Assembly (NCBI RefSeq): GCF_028858725.1
Contig: NC_084759.1
Span: 93,516,362-93,580,361 of the forward strand
Source: Colius striatus
Taxonomy: Eukaryota; Chordata; Aves; Coliiformes; Coliidae
Direction: 5' to 3'
Length of the DNA stretch: 64,000 nucleotides
The notes beneath the pieces were generated by a model. That model had not been told where the DNA came from, searched no databases, and saw nothing but the letters and a program-made list of their open reading frames with translations. Positions 36,001-51,000 of this stretch are shown here, piece after piece; within the stretch, counting starts at the first letter, position 1, and each line of letters opens with the position of its first letter. Position numbers and translations under genes: made by a program.

Positions 36001-39000
36001 AGAGTCATTGAATGTTATAAGAAAAAGTCATGTTTAACTTCAAGTTGTTCTCCTCCTTTCTGCCCCAAATACGAGAACCCTTAACATGTGCAAATATGTA
36101 AGCAATAGTGCTGTAATAGGTTATTGCTGTGTGGTGGGAGACTGTTCATAGTTATTGAAGCAGTTCCCATGTTCAGGATTGTCCTTGCTTCTTATAGTTC
36201 AGCTGTACTCAATTTTCAAAGCAATAGCCTAATTGCTTGCACTAATTAAAGCCCATTAGCAAAGCAGTACAGTATTTAGGTCAGCTTTTCTTCACTGTCC
36301 TTTTGTTCTTGTGCCTCCTGTTCCTGGCATTTCCCAGTTGCTGCAGGTCCTCTTTTCAGCCTTGCAGCATGTCAGCCTTGGTTGTGATGCTTGATGGTCT
36401 GCTACTGGCCTCTTCTGCTTTAAACCACTTGACCCATTTTCTATATTGCCATCCTGTACCAGTAGTGAAGACAAAAGGCTGGCAAAATTCAAGTGGCTTC
36501 TGTCAGACCTGTACGTAACTAGACTGGCTTTGACTGGTTGAGTGTAGAGTGGGCAGTCTGAGTTATCCCTTGGTGAGAGTGATCCGTGGTTTGTTGTCTA
36601 TTTGATGAGGCTGGCAAAGGTGCAGAGAGTGTTACCATCGAACAGAAGTTAGCCCCAAGAAACTTTCTTCAGGCTCTCGAATCACTGCTGTTTCCAGTTG
36701 TGTATGAGTGTTCGGCATGGAGCTCTGGATTGGAGTGGAGACTCTGGTGTAGGAGAGGGGAAGAATAAACAATGGGGTATGTAAAATGAACTATGTGTTG
36801 CTCTCCTGCAGTTAATCTCTTTTTCAGAGTTAGAACTTCTAAGTTGATACTCCCAAGATGCAGTGTTCTTGTGCAAATACAGTTTTGTGGACAAAACATT
36901 CTTAATGGTATAAGTGACACGTCTCTTGGGTCAAAACTGGTGCCTTTGATTCAGATATGCTGTTAAACTATATGCTGTTAAACTATTTCCCATGTAGCAT
37001 GGAATTTGTTTCTGTAGCAGAGCAACTCTGTTTTTATTTAAAATCTATTCTGCTCCACGGTTGAGTCTTGCTCTCAGCTTGGCCGTTGCTTCTACAGTTA
37101 CACCTTCCATTTCCCATGTCTGACTATCCCATTCTTCATGTAAAAATTCCTCCTGGGATTTCATTCCAAGGTGTGAAATGAAACTTGTTGGCTACCAGCT
37201 GACCTGGTAGTTGTTTCTGAGGCTAGTTTTCTTCTTGCTGCGGAGCAAGATCTTGAAAATTTGGAAGGAAATTGAAGCTCAGAGTAGTACCTTCTGCAAG
37301 GAGGAGGAGAATATTTTGGAAAAAAACCCCCAACAAATTAAAATTACAGAGGTCTCTACCTCACATTGCTTGCATTATCAATATCTATCTTTTCTGACAA
37401 GGTTAGACTGTTCTCTGAGAGCAGTTTTCTTGAGTTTGGAAACCAGCATGCTGAGTAACACCTGTAGAAGAAATTTATTTAAACAAATATTTTCATGTTG
37501 TCTTTTCTCCTATTAGGAAGTTCTTTCTGGAGTCGTGGTCATAACAAGTAAGGACACAGTCCAGCACCAAGGTATCTCGTTAACAATGGAAGGATCAGTA
37601 AATCTGCAACTTAGTGCCAAAAGTGTGGGTGTATTCGAAGCCTTTTATAACTCTGTCAAGGTAAGACCTGTGCAGGTTAATATTTTTAGCATAAAATCTT
37701 TGTCTCTTCTCAAATTAAGTCTTTCCTTAATGGCTTTTGGGTCGTTACAGCACTTCATGGTATGTAAATTATAAAAAGCAGAGGAATGCTCAGCATATAT
37801 CTGGTGATATATGATGACATTTTGGGGGAGGAACTTGCACTGACTGGAGAGTTTTCTTTAGGGTTTAAAGTACAGTAACATAAATAGTGTGATTACTGGA
37901 TGATTACCATCATTGAAAGGAATTGATCTTTTTAGTTTTTTTTAAAAACTGACTGGGTTTAATTTGACTTTTATGCCATGTCAGTCACTATCACAGTAGT
38001 TTCTGTAGAGGCCTTTGATGTGGTATGCTGCTAGATATGGGACAAGACCTGCAGGCACAGGCACTTCTGTGCAGTGTGAGACTGTGCACAGACTGTTTGA
38101 CTATGTAGCTCCTGGAAGGCCTCTGTATTGCTCTCCAGGTTTAGAATCTAGCAGGACAAATGATCTCAGGCTCCATATGAATGTGGCTGTAGTGACTGAA
38201 GCAAGGCTGTCTAGAGGCAGTATAGTTACATTTGCAAAACAGTTTGCTTAAGTTAGGATAGCCTCACTGCAGGACCTTTTGAAGTCTTCATTTGTATCAC
38301 AGTTACAGCATGAATAATCTACCTGTGAATGACTGAAAACCAGAAATAATAGAATACCCCCAAAAACAGTAGAAGCAATAGATTTTCCTGTTCTTGTCTA
38401 GTAGAGGGAAAATTATAGTAAAACTCCAGTGAGAAGTGTCATGTTCTAGCAGGCTTCCCCAGTCAAATCATAGTTAACTCTTCCAGCCTTAAATATTGAT
38501 CTTTAGGGTAAGAAAAGGCCAGCGAGCAGGTAGAAGGGAATGGCCAACTGCTCAGTTGGCACAGATAGTTGTAGATTCCTGCTGCTACTATTAAGGGTCA
38601 TAGTTCAGTAAATGGAACTCCACTTTCCAAAGCTCTTGAGACTGTTTAGCGATCTAAATAGTTTTGGTCATTGGTGTGATACAACCATAACATTGACTAC
38701 AAATTGCTTTCATTATAGATATTTCTTTTTATTGCAAGACTGGAGAGTGCTGTGTTATGAAGAAATACCTGAGTTTCTGAAAATTTAGGAGGTCTAGTAG
38801 AGTTTAGTGAATGTTGTTGGTTCTTGAAATGATGAGGCTGTCAGGCTGCTTTAACCTAAACCTCTTAATATTTATCTTTGCAGCCTATTCAAATTATTAA
38901 CAGCACTATTGAAATGGTAAAACCAGGGAAACTTCCCAGTGGCAAGACAGAAATTCCATTTGAATTTCCATTGCACATGAAGGGAAACAAAGTTCTGTAT

Positions 39001-42000
39001 GAGACGTATCACGGTGTCTTCGTTAATATTCAGGTAAGGCAGTCATATCTGTAAAGAAAACACGAACTTTGTTATCTGCAGAACATAGTCTAAAGCATCT
39101 CTCATTCTGTGGAAGCAAAGGATAACATTTTGTGATAGTTTTCATAGGGCAATATTTTCTCAATTTGAAGAATGAGCAGAAAGTTAAAGATCTTTTGAAG
39201 TAGGTGGCTTTTAAGCTTCTCTTTATTAATGCATTTTCTAGATATAACTTAAGATTAAAAATCATGATACACATTAACCTTTTAAGCAGTAGTTTGTAGG
39301 TAGTTTCTAGGTGCCTTTTTCAGTTTCTAGGAGTCAACACTTTTCCCAGGTGTTATGAAGACAACAGAAACTAACACTTCTTAAATGTACTAAAGGAACC
39401 GTCTCAAAATCTCTTGAATATAATGTTGCTTTTGAAAAAAATGTTGTGATATCTGTTCCCCTTTTCAGCAAGTTTAAGCCTTTCCTTGGAAATGGTTAAT
39501 GGTAATGAAACTAATCAGATGTAACATGGGATGTAGGAGAGACAATTTAAAGCATACTGGAAAAGAGGAGCTTTGAGTTAAGAAAAGATAAAATGTATTT
39601 GCCACACTTGTTACATCTCTTACAGAGTGATATTTTTACCTAGTCCAATATTTATTGTAAAAAAGTTGCATTTACTGTTTTGTAGATAATCTATATAGTA
39701 GTATGTACCCAGATATAAGTGTGTATACTGTTAACCTAGGATTGGGGAGATTTTGTTAGCATAGTAGACAACTAATTACTGCTAATAATAGTTTAATATT
39801 AAAAATAAAGTGTAATGACTTACCAAACTCATTTTAAGACACAGAAATAAACTGTACAGAAGCAAAGCTACCCAGTGTTCAGAGTCTGTTTTCCTGCATT
39901 TATTTGTGAGAAGCATCCTCTAACTAGAGGAAATCTTTCCATCATTTTGTTTGAGGCCTTCTATATGGAATAAATCCTTACAGAGTGATGGCTTAAGGAG
40001 AACAGTAACAAGATGTCTTGTCTGAAATACATTGTCAGACCTACTGTAACAAGTATCTGATCCCTCCTTATATTGCAGACAACTACATGCATTCCATTTA
40101 TGACAGAAGACTGCACCGCATTATCTTTTTGTTCTGTGTACTTTCATAATGAAGACTCAAACCAAAGTGTTGAGGTCCTGTAGCATCTTCAAAACCATAA
40201 ATTTTCTGCTTTCCTGGGGAGATGAGTAGTAGTATTTCCTGCCCAAATCTGTATATACCACATGCTTGTAACAGAAAGCTGTGGAAACACAATTTTGAAA
40301 TTTGACCTTTTTTGGTTAAAAAATGTGTTAACCATAGGTGCATTGGTTTGTTTGGGGTTTGGTTAGCTTTCTTTTTTTTTGAGGGAAAGCCTTTCTTCGT
40401 CTCTTGAATGTAAATACTGTGTTAGATAATGCATTTTTCTTACTGAGGACTGCTTTTAGGTTCTTTACTTTTTTTTTTTTTTAATTTTTTTTTTCCACCA
40501 AGGGAAAAGTTGAAGGAGCCACTAAATTTAAAACTTTTTCAGACCGTGGCTTATGAAGAATCAGTGAGTTGTAAAACCTTCCCCATGCACACATCTGCAC
40601 TTCTAGCTCACTGATGAGAGTATTAGGTTTGATGACAAGATATAAAACTGTTAGCTGTTTAGCTGAACTGTAAAGCTTGTATTACAGGCTGGGATTTAAA
40701 AAACCCTAACAAATAAATTAACCCACCAACTACTATCCTGTCATAAATAAAAGAAAAAAATCCCTTGTTTTTTTGCCTACATTCAGGTGGGTTTTTTAAG
40801 TACTTTAAGTACCATATCTTTTTTTCATTCTTGGCTGTCTTCCTAATGTGATATCTGTTATCTGTAGCAGATATGTCAAAAATGGTGCAAAACTAATTGA
40901 GTGGCTTCCTGTAATCTAAATAACTTGCCTATGGGCACATTGCTGGCTCATGTTTAGTTTATTGTCAAACAGGACTTACAAGTCTCTCTCAACAGACCTG
41001 CTTTCCAGGAGGTCAACCCCCAGCCTGTACTGGTGCATGGGGCTGTTCCTCCACAGATACAGGACTCTACACTTGTCCTTGTTGAACCTCATGAGGTTCC
41101 TCTCTGCCCAACTCTCAAGCTGGTCGAGATCCCACTGAATGGCAGCACAGCCTTCTGGGGAATCATCCAGTACTCCCAGTTTGGTGTCATCAGCCAACCT
41201 GCTGAGAGTACACTCTGTCCCCTTATCCAGGTTGTTGATGAACGTATTGAACAAGACTGGCCCCAGAACTGATCCCTGTGGAACCCCACTGGCCACAGAC
41301 CTTCAGCTTGACTCAACTTAGTTGTTCATCACCCTCTGGGTTCTGTCATTCAACCAGTTCTCGATCCACCTCAATGTCCACTCGTCCAATCCACATTGTC
41401 TGAGCTTTCCCGTGGGCATGTAGCGGTAGACAAAGGCCTTACTGAAGTCAAGATTGATGACATCAACTGCTCTTCCCTCATCTAGCCAGACACTTATCAG
41501 GTTGGTCAAACAGGATTTCCCCTTGGTGAATCCATGTTGACTCCTCCTGATAACCATCTTTTCCTTCATGTATATTGAGATGGCATCCAGGATGAGTTGT
41601 TCCATCACCTTTCCAGGGATGGAGGTGAGGCTGACTGGCCTGTAGTTTCCTGACTCCTCCTTGCTTTTTTTGAAGACTGGGATGACACTGTCTTTTCTCC
41701 AGTCCTCAGGCATCTCACCTGTCCTCCATGATTAATATCAGTTGTTTTAAGGTATACACTTTAATGGTGAATTTTTATTTTGTTTTATCATTTCTTTTCT
41801 CATCTATGTAGCTCCTCTTTAGAAGCTGAGGAAAAAATGTAACTAAAAGGGTAATCATTAGATTTCAACTAACCTTTGAGTGTCCTGCTGTCCTAGAGAG
41901 GAAAACATAGTGCTGTTTGATGCACACTTCCTAGGCTTTTGTCCAAGTCTTGTGCATTTTGAAAGCAAGATTCTATTTCTTGATCTAGGTATTCCTGTAT

Positions 42001-45000
42001 TAGCTGGGTGTTCAGTATCAGGACACAAGTCTCTGTTCTCACTCAGAGACCTTCTGGTGAGACCCTGATGGAAAGACTGTAGGCCAAATTGCAAGGCCTG
42101 GGTGGTCCTGCTGCTGCATTGCACTGTGTTCCCTGGGCTGAGTGAGAGGTAGTATACTAATAGAAGGTTTGCTCAACAGTTATCAACTTCAGTGGAAACC
42201 ATAGTCTGTGATGGGGAAAGAAATATGCTCCCCGGTCTCGTTCTTGCAGACGTATTCAGGTTATGTGCAGGGAGAGACCACAAAGTAGAAGCTAGGAAGC
42301 TGAGTGCCTACCTTAAGTGCACCTATTTTTGCCAAATCCTCATCTGTAAAGAAGGAATTAAAACCAAACCAATAACAATAAACCCCACCCCGTAAATTTC
42401 CCTGTCTTGCAAAGACATTGAAAGGCTGTGTTGTCAATGCTGAGTGTATGATTACCATGATAACCAAGGTCATAGGATTTTTCAGACACTGGTTTATAGC
42501 TGTTTGAAACAATGCCTTAAATATTAATAACAGTAACATATGGCTCATATGCAATAAAAAGATGAAAAGTTAAGAGATGAAGTCTTAAATAAGGAAATCT
42601 TCCTTTTCTCTGGCATCCTTTTCCTGCCAGTATACTCTACGGTGTGATATGCGACGTTCGCTGCTGGCAAAAGACCTAACTAAGACTAGTGAATTCATCG
42701 TCCACTCACTGGTAAGCATGGTTTGTATTAACTATACAAAATGACACTTTTTTGCCCCCTTCCCCCCCCCCCCTCCTTTAATTGAAATTTGGCATTAAGT
42801 TTAGAAAACCAAGTAAACCCATGTGATTTGTAATAATAACATAGGGGGTATATGTAAGTAAAGGAAGCCTTAAAACAAAAATATCCAGAAGACCTAGGGT
42901 GTCAGTTGCTTCTGATTAGAATAACACATCTCTCTCTTCATTTAAAGAAAATAGTACAAAGAGAATTTGGATTACAACATATTTTTATGCTTCACAGAGT
43001 TTATTTTCATAGAGAAATGTTACAGTGTTCTCCTAAACACTGTTTCAGGTTATCTGAGCATTTCTTAGCCAAAGGTTCCATGCACCCACAATGCCTGTCC
43101 TAGAAATGGGAGTTTTTTGGTGAATACCCGATTTCTATTGTTCAGATGACTAGTCCTAATTCAGAGCCCTGACTCACCTAGGTCTGCATTAAGTTTGGAA
43201 AGAAGCAGTTTGTCAGGTATTAAGTAAGCCCAGGATTGGCAACATGCTAAGGTAACTAAGTAACAATATCCACATCCTGTGGCTACCAACATGGAGACAG
43301 TGTTTCTCCTATAGAGATGTTATTGCGGGATGAGATCTAACTGTTTCATAAGAAATGCTTTGCTGTTTCTTATTTGAAGTTCCTGTATCAGATTGGTTAC
43401 TAGTTTATGTTAACTTGTCTGCATGTCCAGAGCATCTGATGTCAGTACAGACTGTGCAGGCCTAATTAAGTATCTCTTTTTCCACCCACAACTTGCTGGA
43501 ACATACTGTTTGTATCATTCCTTTGAACTGTAACACAACAGTAAATTATTAGACACTCTTGTGTAATGGTAGAAATATGTTTAGGTCTATACTACTTTTT
43601 TAAAAGATTTTATGCATTTCAAAGATTTAGCTAGGTGCTATGAAGAAGTTTCCTGTTGATAAGATTCCATTATTTTCTAAAATACTTTGTGCTACATTTT
43701 ATTGGTCTGTTATACGTTGTAAGTGAGCCACACTTGTCAAAATAGTGAACGAATTACATATTGCAGTTTCCTGGTTTTGCTTCTTGTTCCCACTACAGCA
43801 CTTCTGAGATCACAAGTCAGTAAATCATGAATCTCTCGGTCAGGGTGAACTAACGAGGTTTTACTGAACATATAATTCTCACTGTAGTGCTCAATGTACC
43901 ATTTCCCTTCTTTGCCAGAATTTGTCATTTATGGGAAAATACGGTCAATCTTTTCCTAGTATCTTCTGTCTTGCAGCTGGGCAGCAGAAGCTATTTTGAA
44001 TTCTTAAGTAATGAGAGTAGATCCTAACTAAGAATTCAAGTTAAGCCTGGTGGTGGTGGTGGTGTGCTCTGCCAAATCTTGGTTGTATACAGCCGGGTCT
44101 CTGAATGGGTGCTGTGCTAGCTGCTTCTAAATAGGTAGGGAGAAGACAGTGCACTCCACTGAGATCAAATTGGAGAGGGGGGTCAGTGAACGGTTAGTGA
44201 AGATTGCCCTCCTGTGTAGAGTACAGGCTGCCATTTCAGCAGAGATAAATGGTGCAAATACTTACAGAAGTGCAATCGTGAGCCCCTAAAATTTCTTCTC
44301 TGGTGTGGAAAGCTCTGGACCAAGTTTGGTTTATTTTACATTTTATGGAATGCTAAGCTCATGAAATCCACGTTACACTAGATTGGATCAGCTGAGGATC
44401 TCCTTGTAACATGAGGATGGCTTAGGAGACTGAGCTGTTACTGAGCTAGGAGGAGGAGCACAAAGTGCTCAGAATTAAGACAGGTGGGAAAGAGTTTATA
44501 AAACATATTTGAAGCAGTAGAGGAAGTTCATTTGTCGTCTCGCCCACTCTCCCCTGCCCAAATTTACTAGACGTTAGTAATGAAACATTACAAGTGGCAT
44601 AAGAGATTTAAATTTCACAGTTTTGTGTTTACAGATAAATACATTCTATCTTTAGCACACCATAGGCTTCAGACAGGTAGTGTATTTTTTCTTTGCTAGG
44701 TGGTTTAGTCAACCACATGTTTTGATTTTGTTTGCATTTTCTTTAATTCTTTTTCAATGTCAGTCGGTCTCATGCCAAAAAATTGAGAGCTTCTTGTGGT
44801 TTATTGCAATGGCAAACACAAAGTAACCAACATTTGACACAAAACTTCTACAATTCAGATTTGGGATGCATTATGGCTTGTATTTAGACAGTATCATAAT
44901 GTTTCATACCAAAGGCAAGAAATCTTAGGGTTGGCATTACAGAGATTCATGCTTTCAGTATGAAGGTGATCCTAAAAGGTAACACACCTACCAGTTGCTT

Positions 45001-48000
45001 GACTTTGTTGTCTTTTTTTAATATTCTATGTGTGCATTTTGTAAAGCATAGTTTATAATTTAACTCTTTCATTACTTGTAGTCACAGAAAGGGAAACTGA
45101 TGCCAAGCCCAGTAGACTTCACAATTACTCCTGAAACTTTGCAAAATGTTAAAGAGGTAAGGGTTTTCTTATTTTTGAATGTAATGCTTGCATGATCCTG
45201 AGAACATGAGAAGAATGACTAAATGCTGCCCTGCAGATAATCAACACTTGGGTTTTTTCCTTCTCCTTTCTTACTTCTATAAGCAATAAAGTGATTCTGC
45301 CCCATCTCGTGTGATCATGGTGACTAATATAAAGCAGAACTTTGTTCAGTAATGGTTAAACATTTTTATAATTTCTCTGAGTGAAAGATGGCAGTGAGGC
45401 AAGGGAAAACACTCCATACCACAGGTAGCCAAGATCCTTTAAAAAAAATATTCTGAGCCTTGGTTATGCCTTTTTATAGCCTCAAGTGGCTTTGGGGAGC
45501 CTGTATGAACAGTAGTAGCTGTCTTGGTCATTCAGCTTTCTGAACATTGGTTTCTGTTTGTCTGCTGAAACCCGTGTTTCATTTTTCCAGACTTTCCCGT
45601 TGTGCTCTTTTTGTAAATAAAACTGCTTTACTGCTTTAGATCTCCCTTCATAGAATCATAGAATCACAGAATGGAAGGGCTTGGAAGGGACTTACAGGGA
45701 TCATCCATTCAAACCCCCTGCCGAAGCAGAGCCACACAGGAACATGTCCAGGCGGGTGTTGAAAACCTCCAAGGAAGAAGACTCCACACCCTCCCTGGGC
45801 AGCCTGTGCCAGGGCTCCCTCACCTGAACAGTGAAATAGTTTTTTCTTATGTTAAATGGAATTTCTTGTGTTCCAGCTTCATCCCATTACCCCTTGTCCT
45901 GTCACAAGATAAAACAGAAAAAAGTGATGCCCCAGCCTCCTGACACCCACCATTTATATTCTTGTAAATATTAGTGAGCTACCCCCCCTCAGTCTCCTCT
46001 TCTCTAGACTAAAGAGCCTCAGTTCCAGCAGCTTTTCCTCATAAGGAAGATGCTCCAGTCCCCTGATCGTCTTGGTGCCCCTGTGCTGGACTCTCCAGAA
46101 GTTCTCTGTCCCTCTTGAGCTGGGAAGCCCAGAACTGGACACAGGACTCCAGATGAGGCCTCACCAGGGCAGAGTAGAGAGGGAGAAAAACCTTCCTTGA
46201 CCTACTGCCCACACTCTTCTTGATGCATCCCAGGATGCCATTGGCCTTCTTGGCCACGAGGGCACATTGCTGGCTCATGGTTAGTGTACTATCAGCCAGG
46301 ATTCCCAGGTCTCTCTCTGCAGAGCTGCTCTCCAGCAGGTCAATCCCCAGCCTGTACTGGTACGTGGGGTTGTTCCTCCCCAGGTGCAGGACTCTGCACT
46401 TGCCCTTGTTGAACCCCATGAGGTTCTTCTTTGCCCAACTCTCAAGCTGGTAAAGATCCCGCTGAATGACAGCACAGCCTTCTGGGGAATCAGCTGGTCT
46501 TCCTGGTTTGGTGTCAAAAGGCTACCCTTGCTCCAATAAGTTTTTGTCTTATGCTGGGAAGTCTTGAATTGGGCACATAATCCCCAATTTTGTCTCACCA
46601 GTGCTTAAGAGATGGGGAGAAAGACCTCACTCAGCCTGTTGATAACACCTTCTAGTGCAGCACAGGACATATAGGCCTGTCTGTCCAGTTTGTTGAGGTC
46701 CCTGTGAAGGGCAGCACAATTGTCTGGTTCACCAGCCCCTCCTTCCAGTTCTGTACTCTCTGCAGAGTCCTCGCTGAGGACACACTCTGTGCTGTCATCC
46801 AGGCTGTCAGTGAAGATGTGCAGTAATCTTAGCTGCAATACTAACTCAGGTCACTGGTGTACACCACTAGTGACTGGCCTTCAGCTGGACTTTGTGCTGC
46901 TGATAACAAACCTTTGAGTCCAGCAGTTCAGGCAGTTCTCAGTCCACCTTGGTGGCACATCCTTACATCCAGTTTGTAGTCCCACCAGTTTGTCAGTGAG
47001 GCTGTGAGGAGAAACAGTATCCAAAACAGTGTGGAAGCCAACACAAACAGCAATCGCTGCTCTCTGCTTGTCTACCATTTAATCATAGAAGGCTATCAGG
47101 TTGGTTAAGCATAATTCCATATTCATAAATCCATGCTGACTGCTTCTGATCACTTTCTTGTCCTTTGTATGTTTGGAAATGTCTGCTGGGGTTATTTGCT
47201 CCATCACTTTCCCAGAATTGAAGCAAGGCTGTCAAGCCTATAGTTCATCTAGAGTGACATTTACGATCTTCCATTCCTCAGGAATTCTCTTTGTTCATGA
47301 AAGCCTTTAAAAAATAATCAAGATTGGCCTCATGGTGATGTGGGTCAGATTCTTCAGCACTTGTGGGTGCATCACGTCAAGTCCCATGGACTTGTGTACA
47401 TCCAGTCTGTTTAAATGTTCTCTAACCTGCTCCTTCTGTACCAAGGGTAACTGTTCTTTGCTCCAGACTTTTCCTGTGGTTGCAGAGGCCTGGGATTCCT
47501 GAAGGCAAGTCTTGTCAGTAAAGTCTGAGTCAGAGAAGACATTAAGTACCTCTGTCTTTTTCATGTCTTTTCTCGTTGGGGCCCTTCCCATATTCCCTAG
47601 CAGGCTGCCATTTACCTTCATCTTCCTTTTCCAGCTGGTGGACTTGTAGATGCTCCTTTTGGTTGCCCTCATATCTCTTAATTTAAGTCCAGGTGGGCTT
47701 TGGCTTTACCAAAACCATCCTTGCATATTTGGGTAGTGTTTTTATGTACCTCCTGGGTCACTTGACTCCCATCTTTTCTATGCTTCATTTTTATGTTTTG
47801 TCAGAGGCATGCAGGTTCATCCATGCAGGTCTCTTCCTACCTCCGCTTGACTTTCTGCACGGTGGAATAGAGCATTCTTGAGCATGGTAGAGGTGATTCT
47901 AGAAAACCCACCAGCTGTCATGGCTGAACTCTAAGTCCAGTTGAGTTAGAGCATGACCACACTGTATGCAGCATTGTCTCATGTCTCTGGAGGCTGCTGC

Positions 48001-51000
48001 ACACTGAAAGCATACGTATGTTTTTTCAACTATAAGGATGTTATAACTGTTCTTGGTGGCAAAATGACTTCTGAGGCCACTGCTAAATAATGAGTTCCCG
48101 GCAATCTGCGCTTCCTGTGAACCATGTTCCCATGTACGTGATTTTCTGTTTCTTCTTTCTCTTATCTGTCTTCAAACTCTGCTCATTGGCTTAGCAAAGA
48201 CTCAGTGGGGTACGACATCACAAGAAAATTCCTGTCCATTAAAAGCTCTTTCTTAAGATTAATAGCAGACCTTATGCCTGTCTGTATTTCAGTTACATAA
48301 CCACGGAAGTAGGTCCTAAAACTTGATGTCTCTAATCCAGCAGATCTGGAGCTGTCTAAAGGATGGTGCTGAATGTGTGGCGTAGTGTAACCAGTGGCTT
48401 TTCTTTAAAAATTCCGCCCCCCTCGCCCCATCTCAATAAGATATGTGGGTCTGAAGTGACTACCCAGTGGACAGGTGGAAAATGTCACGATTTTAGTGTG
48501 TTTAAAATATTAAAACTTCAGTGCTCTGCTTGTCTGGAGATTGTGCCTGAACTATTTCTGATAGGCTACTAGGAAACTGGTCAGGATGTTTGCAGTACCA
48601 AAGCAAAGTCCAAAGAGGTTAGATGAAAAACTGGGACAGATTTGCTTGTATGTTCTTGATGCTTATTTTAGGGGCGGGGGGTGAAATTGAGTGTAAATCA
48701 GAGAGGTCCTAGGAGAGAAGGACTAAAATATGAACAGGATTGTCGAGTAGTAAGGCTCTAGAGGAAATATACCTTCAAAAAACTAAGTCTCATAGGCTGG
48801 GATTGAGGAAAATGGGCTCAAGTTCTCATTCTGCAAGTTCTTTCTATCACTGTCTCTTTGGTTGCTGACGACTGTACTTCAGGGGATGACTATATGGTGT
48901 CCCTCTGAAGCAGGGAAGCAACTCTGTGTTTACTCATAGTGGTGATGAGAAGAACCTGTGAGGGATCACACAAATAAAGCGTTTCACTAAAGCATTATGA
49001 GGACTTAATATTTCATAGGCTGCTTTTGTCAGGGATGTAGCTTCTGTTATTTAAGTTGGAAGAAAATAACCTGAGTGAAGTCACATTTACTGAACATGTG
49101 AAAATTCCTCTCTGTGTTTCCCTCAAATGTTTGTTTTGAGTGGAACAGCTGAGTTGCACAGAGTTGTTGGGTATCTGAGTGAAACAGTCTAAACAATAGG
49201 TGAGGAGAATTTTGTGCTATTGCTACTGGAAGCCAGAACTAAGAGGCAAAAGAAACAGGTATCAATAACAAAAGATTAAGGAAAAAGAGAAGAATAAGGC
49301 TTGCAAGAGAGGGGAAAGGTTAGACCAGGGTGCTCAAAGACTTTCTTCAAAGTTCCATGGTGAAGATGTGAACTGAAGCTGTGGATAGAAAGCTTGACTT
49401 TTTCAGTATGCCTCCTGCCAAAACTTGAAATGGAACTGGAGCTTCTGGCATATGGGTTTTTCTGCTCAGACAATATCTGTGATGCCTCCTGGCCTGAAAA
49501 AGAGGAGGACAGGAGGAGCAAACCCTCTGCTTTGGTCTTTTGTGGAAACTTATTTATGAACTGTCATCCTGGATTGGCTGTTCTTACTGCACCTTCTTTT
49601 AAAAGTAGGAAACATGCTTGCTGTTAGGAAAACATGAAAAGTGTGATTCTGTATTCAAATTAAGCTCTTTATTAATTATCCTTAGTGAGTGTCTGGTACA
49701 TAAGCAGTATGCTGTGTCTTGCATTAAATGAGTATTTTTAAATGCCTGTCTTCCTTCCCTGTGGTGGCCACAAGAGAGAAATTCTAAGAGGTGGGAAAAT
49801 CTCTGAAATGGCAGAGACCGTGCTGTAATCTGTGACAAAATGGGACCAGGATGCAGTTCTGCAGAGCAATGCCAGCCGTTGCAAGTTGACCATCCTGGTA
49901 GCTCCTGCCATCTCTCTCCTTCACCATGTCCTTTCTGACTTCTGCATTAACTGTAATGGCCAAATTTTCACGGTTCATCTCAAGAAAAATGCTCCTGTGG
50001 GTGGAACAAGAAGGGCAGTGGCTGTCAGGGGGAGGGTGATAAGAGATGGCTTAGCATGTCTGATTAAGGATGCATATTTCAAGAGTTACTTATGTTACTT
50101 GGGGCATTTTTTAACTTTTGAATGCTTAATATTGCAATTTTTGGGGAATTTCCTTTATGCTTCAATAACTGTCTTTCTGTAACATGGGGGGGTTTTTATT
50201 AGTCTGCTCTTACAGGTGTGTCTTTGTTTTTTTTTCTCCCCCAATCTTTTCAGAGAGCTTCACTTCCAAAATTTCTCATTAGAGGTCATCTTGATTCTAC
50301 AAACTGTATCATCACACAGCCACTAACAGGGGAGCTGGTAGTGGAGACTGCAGAGGCTGCAGTCAAAAGCATTGAGCTGCAGTTAGTGCGTGTGGAAACC
50401 TGCGGTGAGTTTCTCTCCAAAGAGAATGTGTGTGGACTGCAGCAATTGCCATTTGCACTTTTTCAGCTTAAACATGAAAGACTGACAACGTGATCACTCT
50501 TTACAACTACCTGAAAGGAGACTGAAGCAAGGTGGGGGTTGGTCTCCCAAGTAACAAGTGACAGGACAACAGGAAAAGGCCTAAAGTTGCACCAGGGGAG
50601 GTTTAGACTGGGAAGAGCTTTTTCACTGAGAGGGTTATTAAACATTGGAACAGGCTGCCTAGGGATGTGGTGGAGTCACCAGCCCTGGAGATATTTAAAA
50701 GACACATAGATGAGGTGCTGAGGGACATAGGTTAGAGATGGGCCTGGTAGTGTGAGGTTAGTGGTGGGACTCAGTAAGCTTAATGGTGTTTTCTAACCAA
50801 AGTAATTCTATGATTCAATGACTAAAAAGACTTGCAGAAAACTGTTTTGTACTTCAGGTCCAAGCATGAACTTAAATAACCTCTGTGATCCTTAACCCAG
50901 AGCACTAATGTGAAAACTTGCAGGTCAAGGGGCAAAATGTTTTGCTCATACATAACCTCTCGTCCAACCCTGGTGCACCTTGGTTTTAAAGTTTGGCCAC

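Larger units (their letters stand above)
45157..50253 (+). other. VPS26C intron 5
   Basis: 5.1 kb. About 2 kb are two adjoining antisense CR1 copies (45651-47680). The rest (47681-50253) holds no recognisable gene. Confidence 0.9.

Noticed and set aside
46039-46419. 126-codon minus-strand ORF in VPS26C intron 5
   Set aside because: This is the C-terminal ORF2 part of a truncated CR1 LINE, not a host gene.
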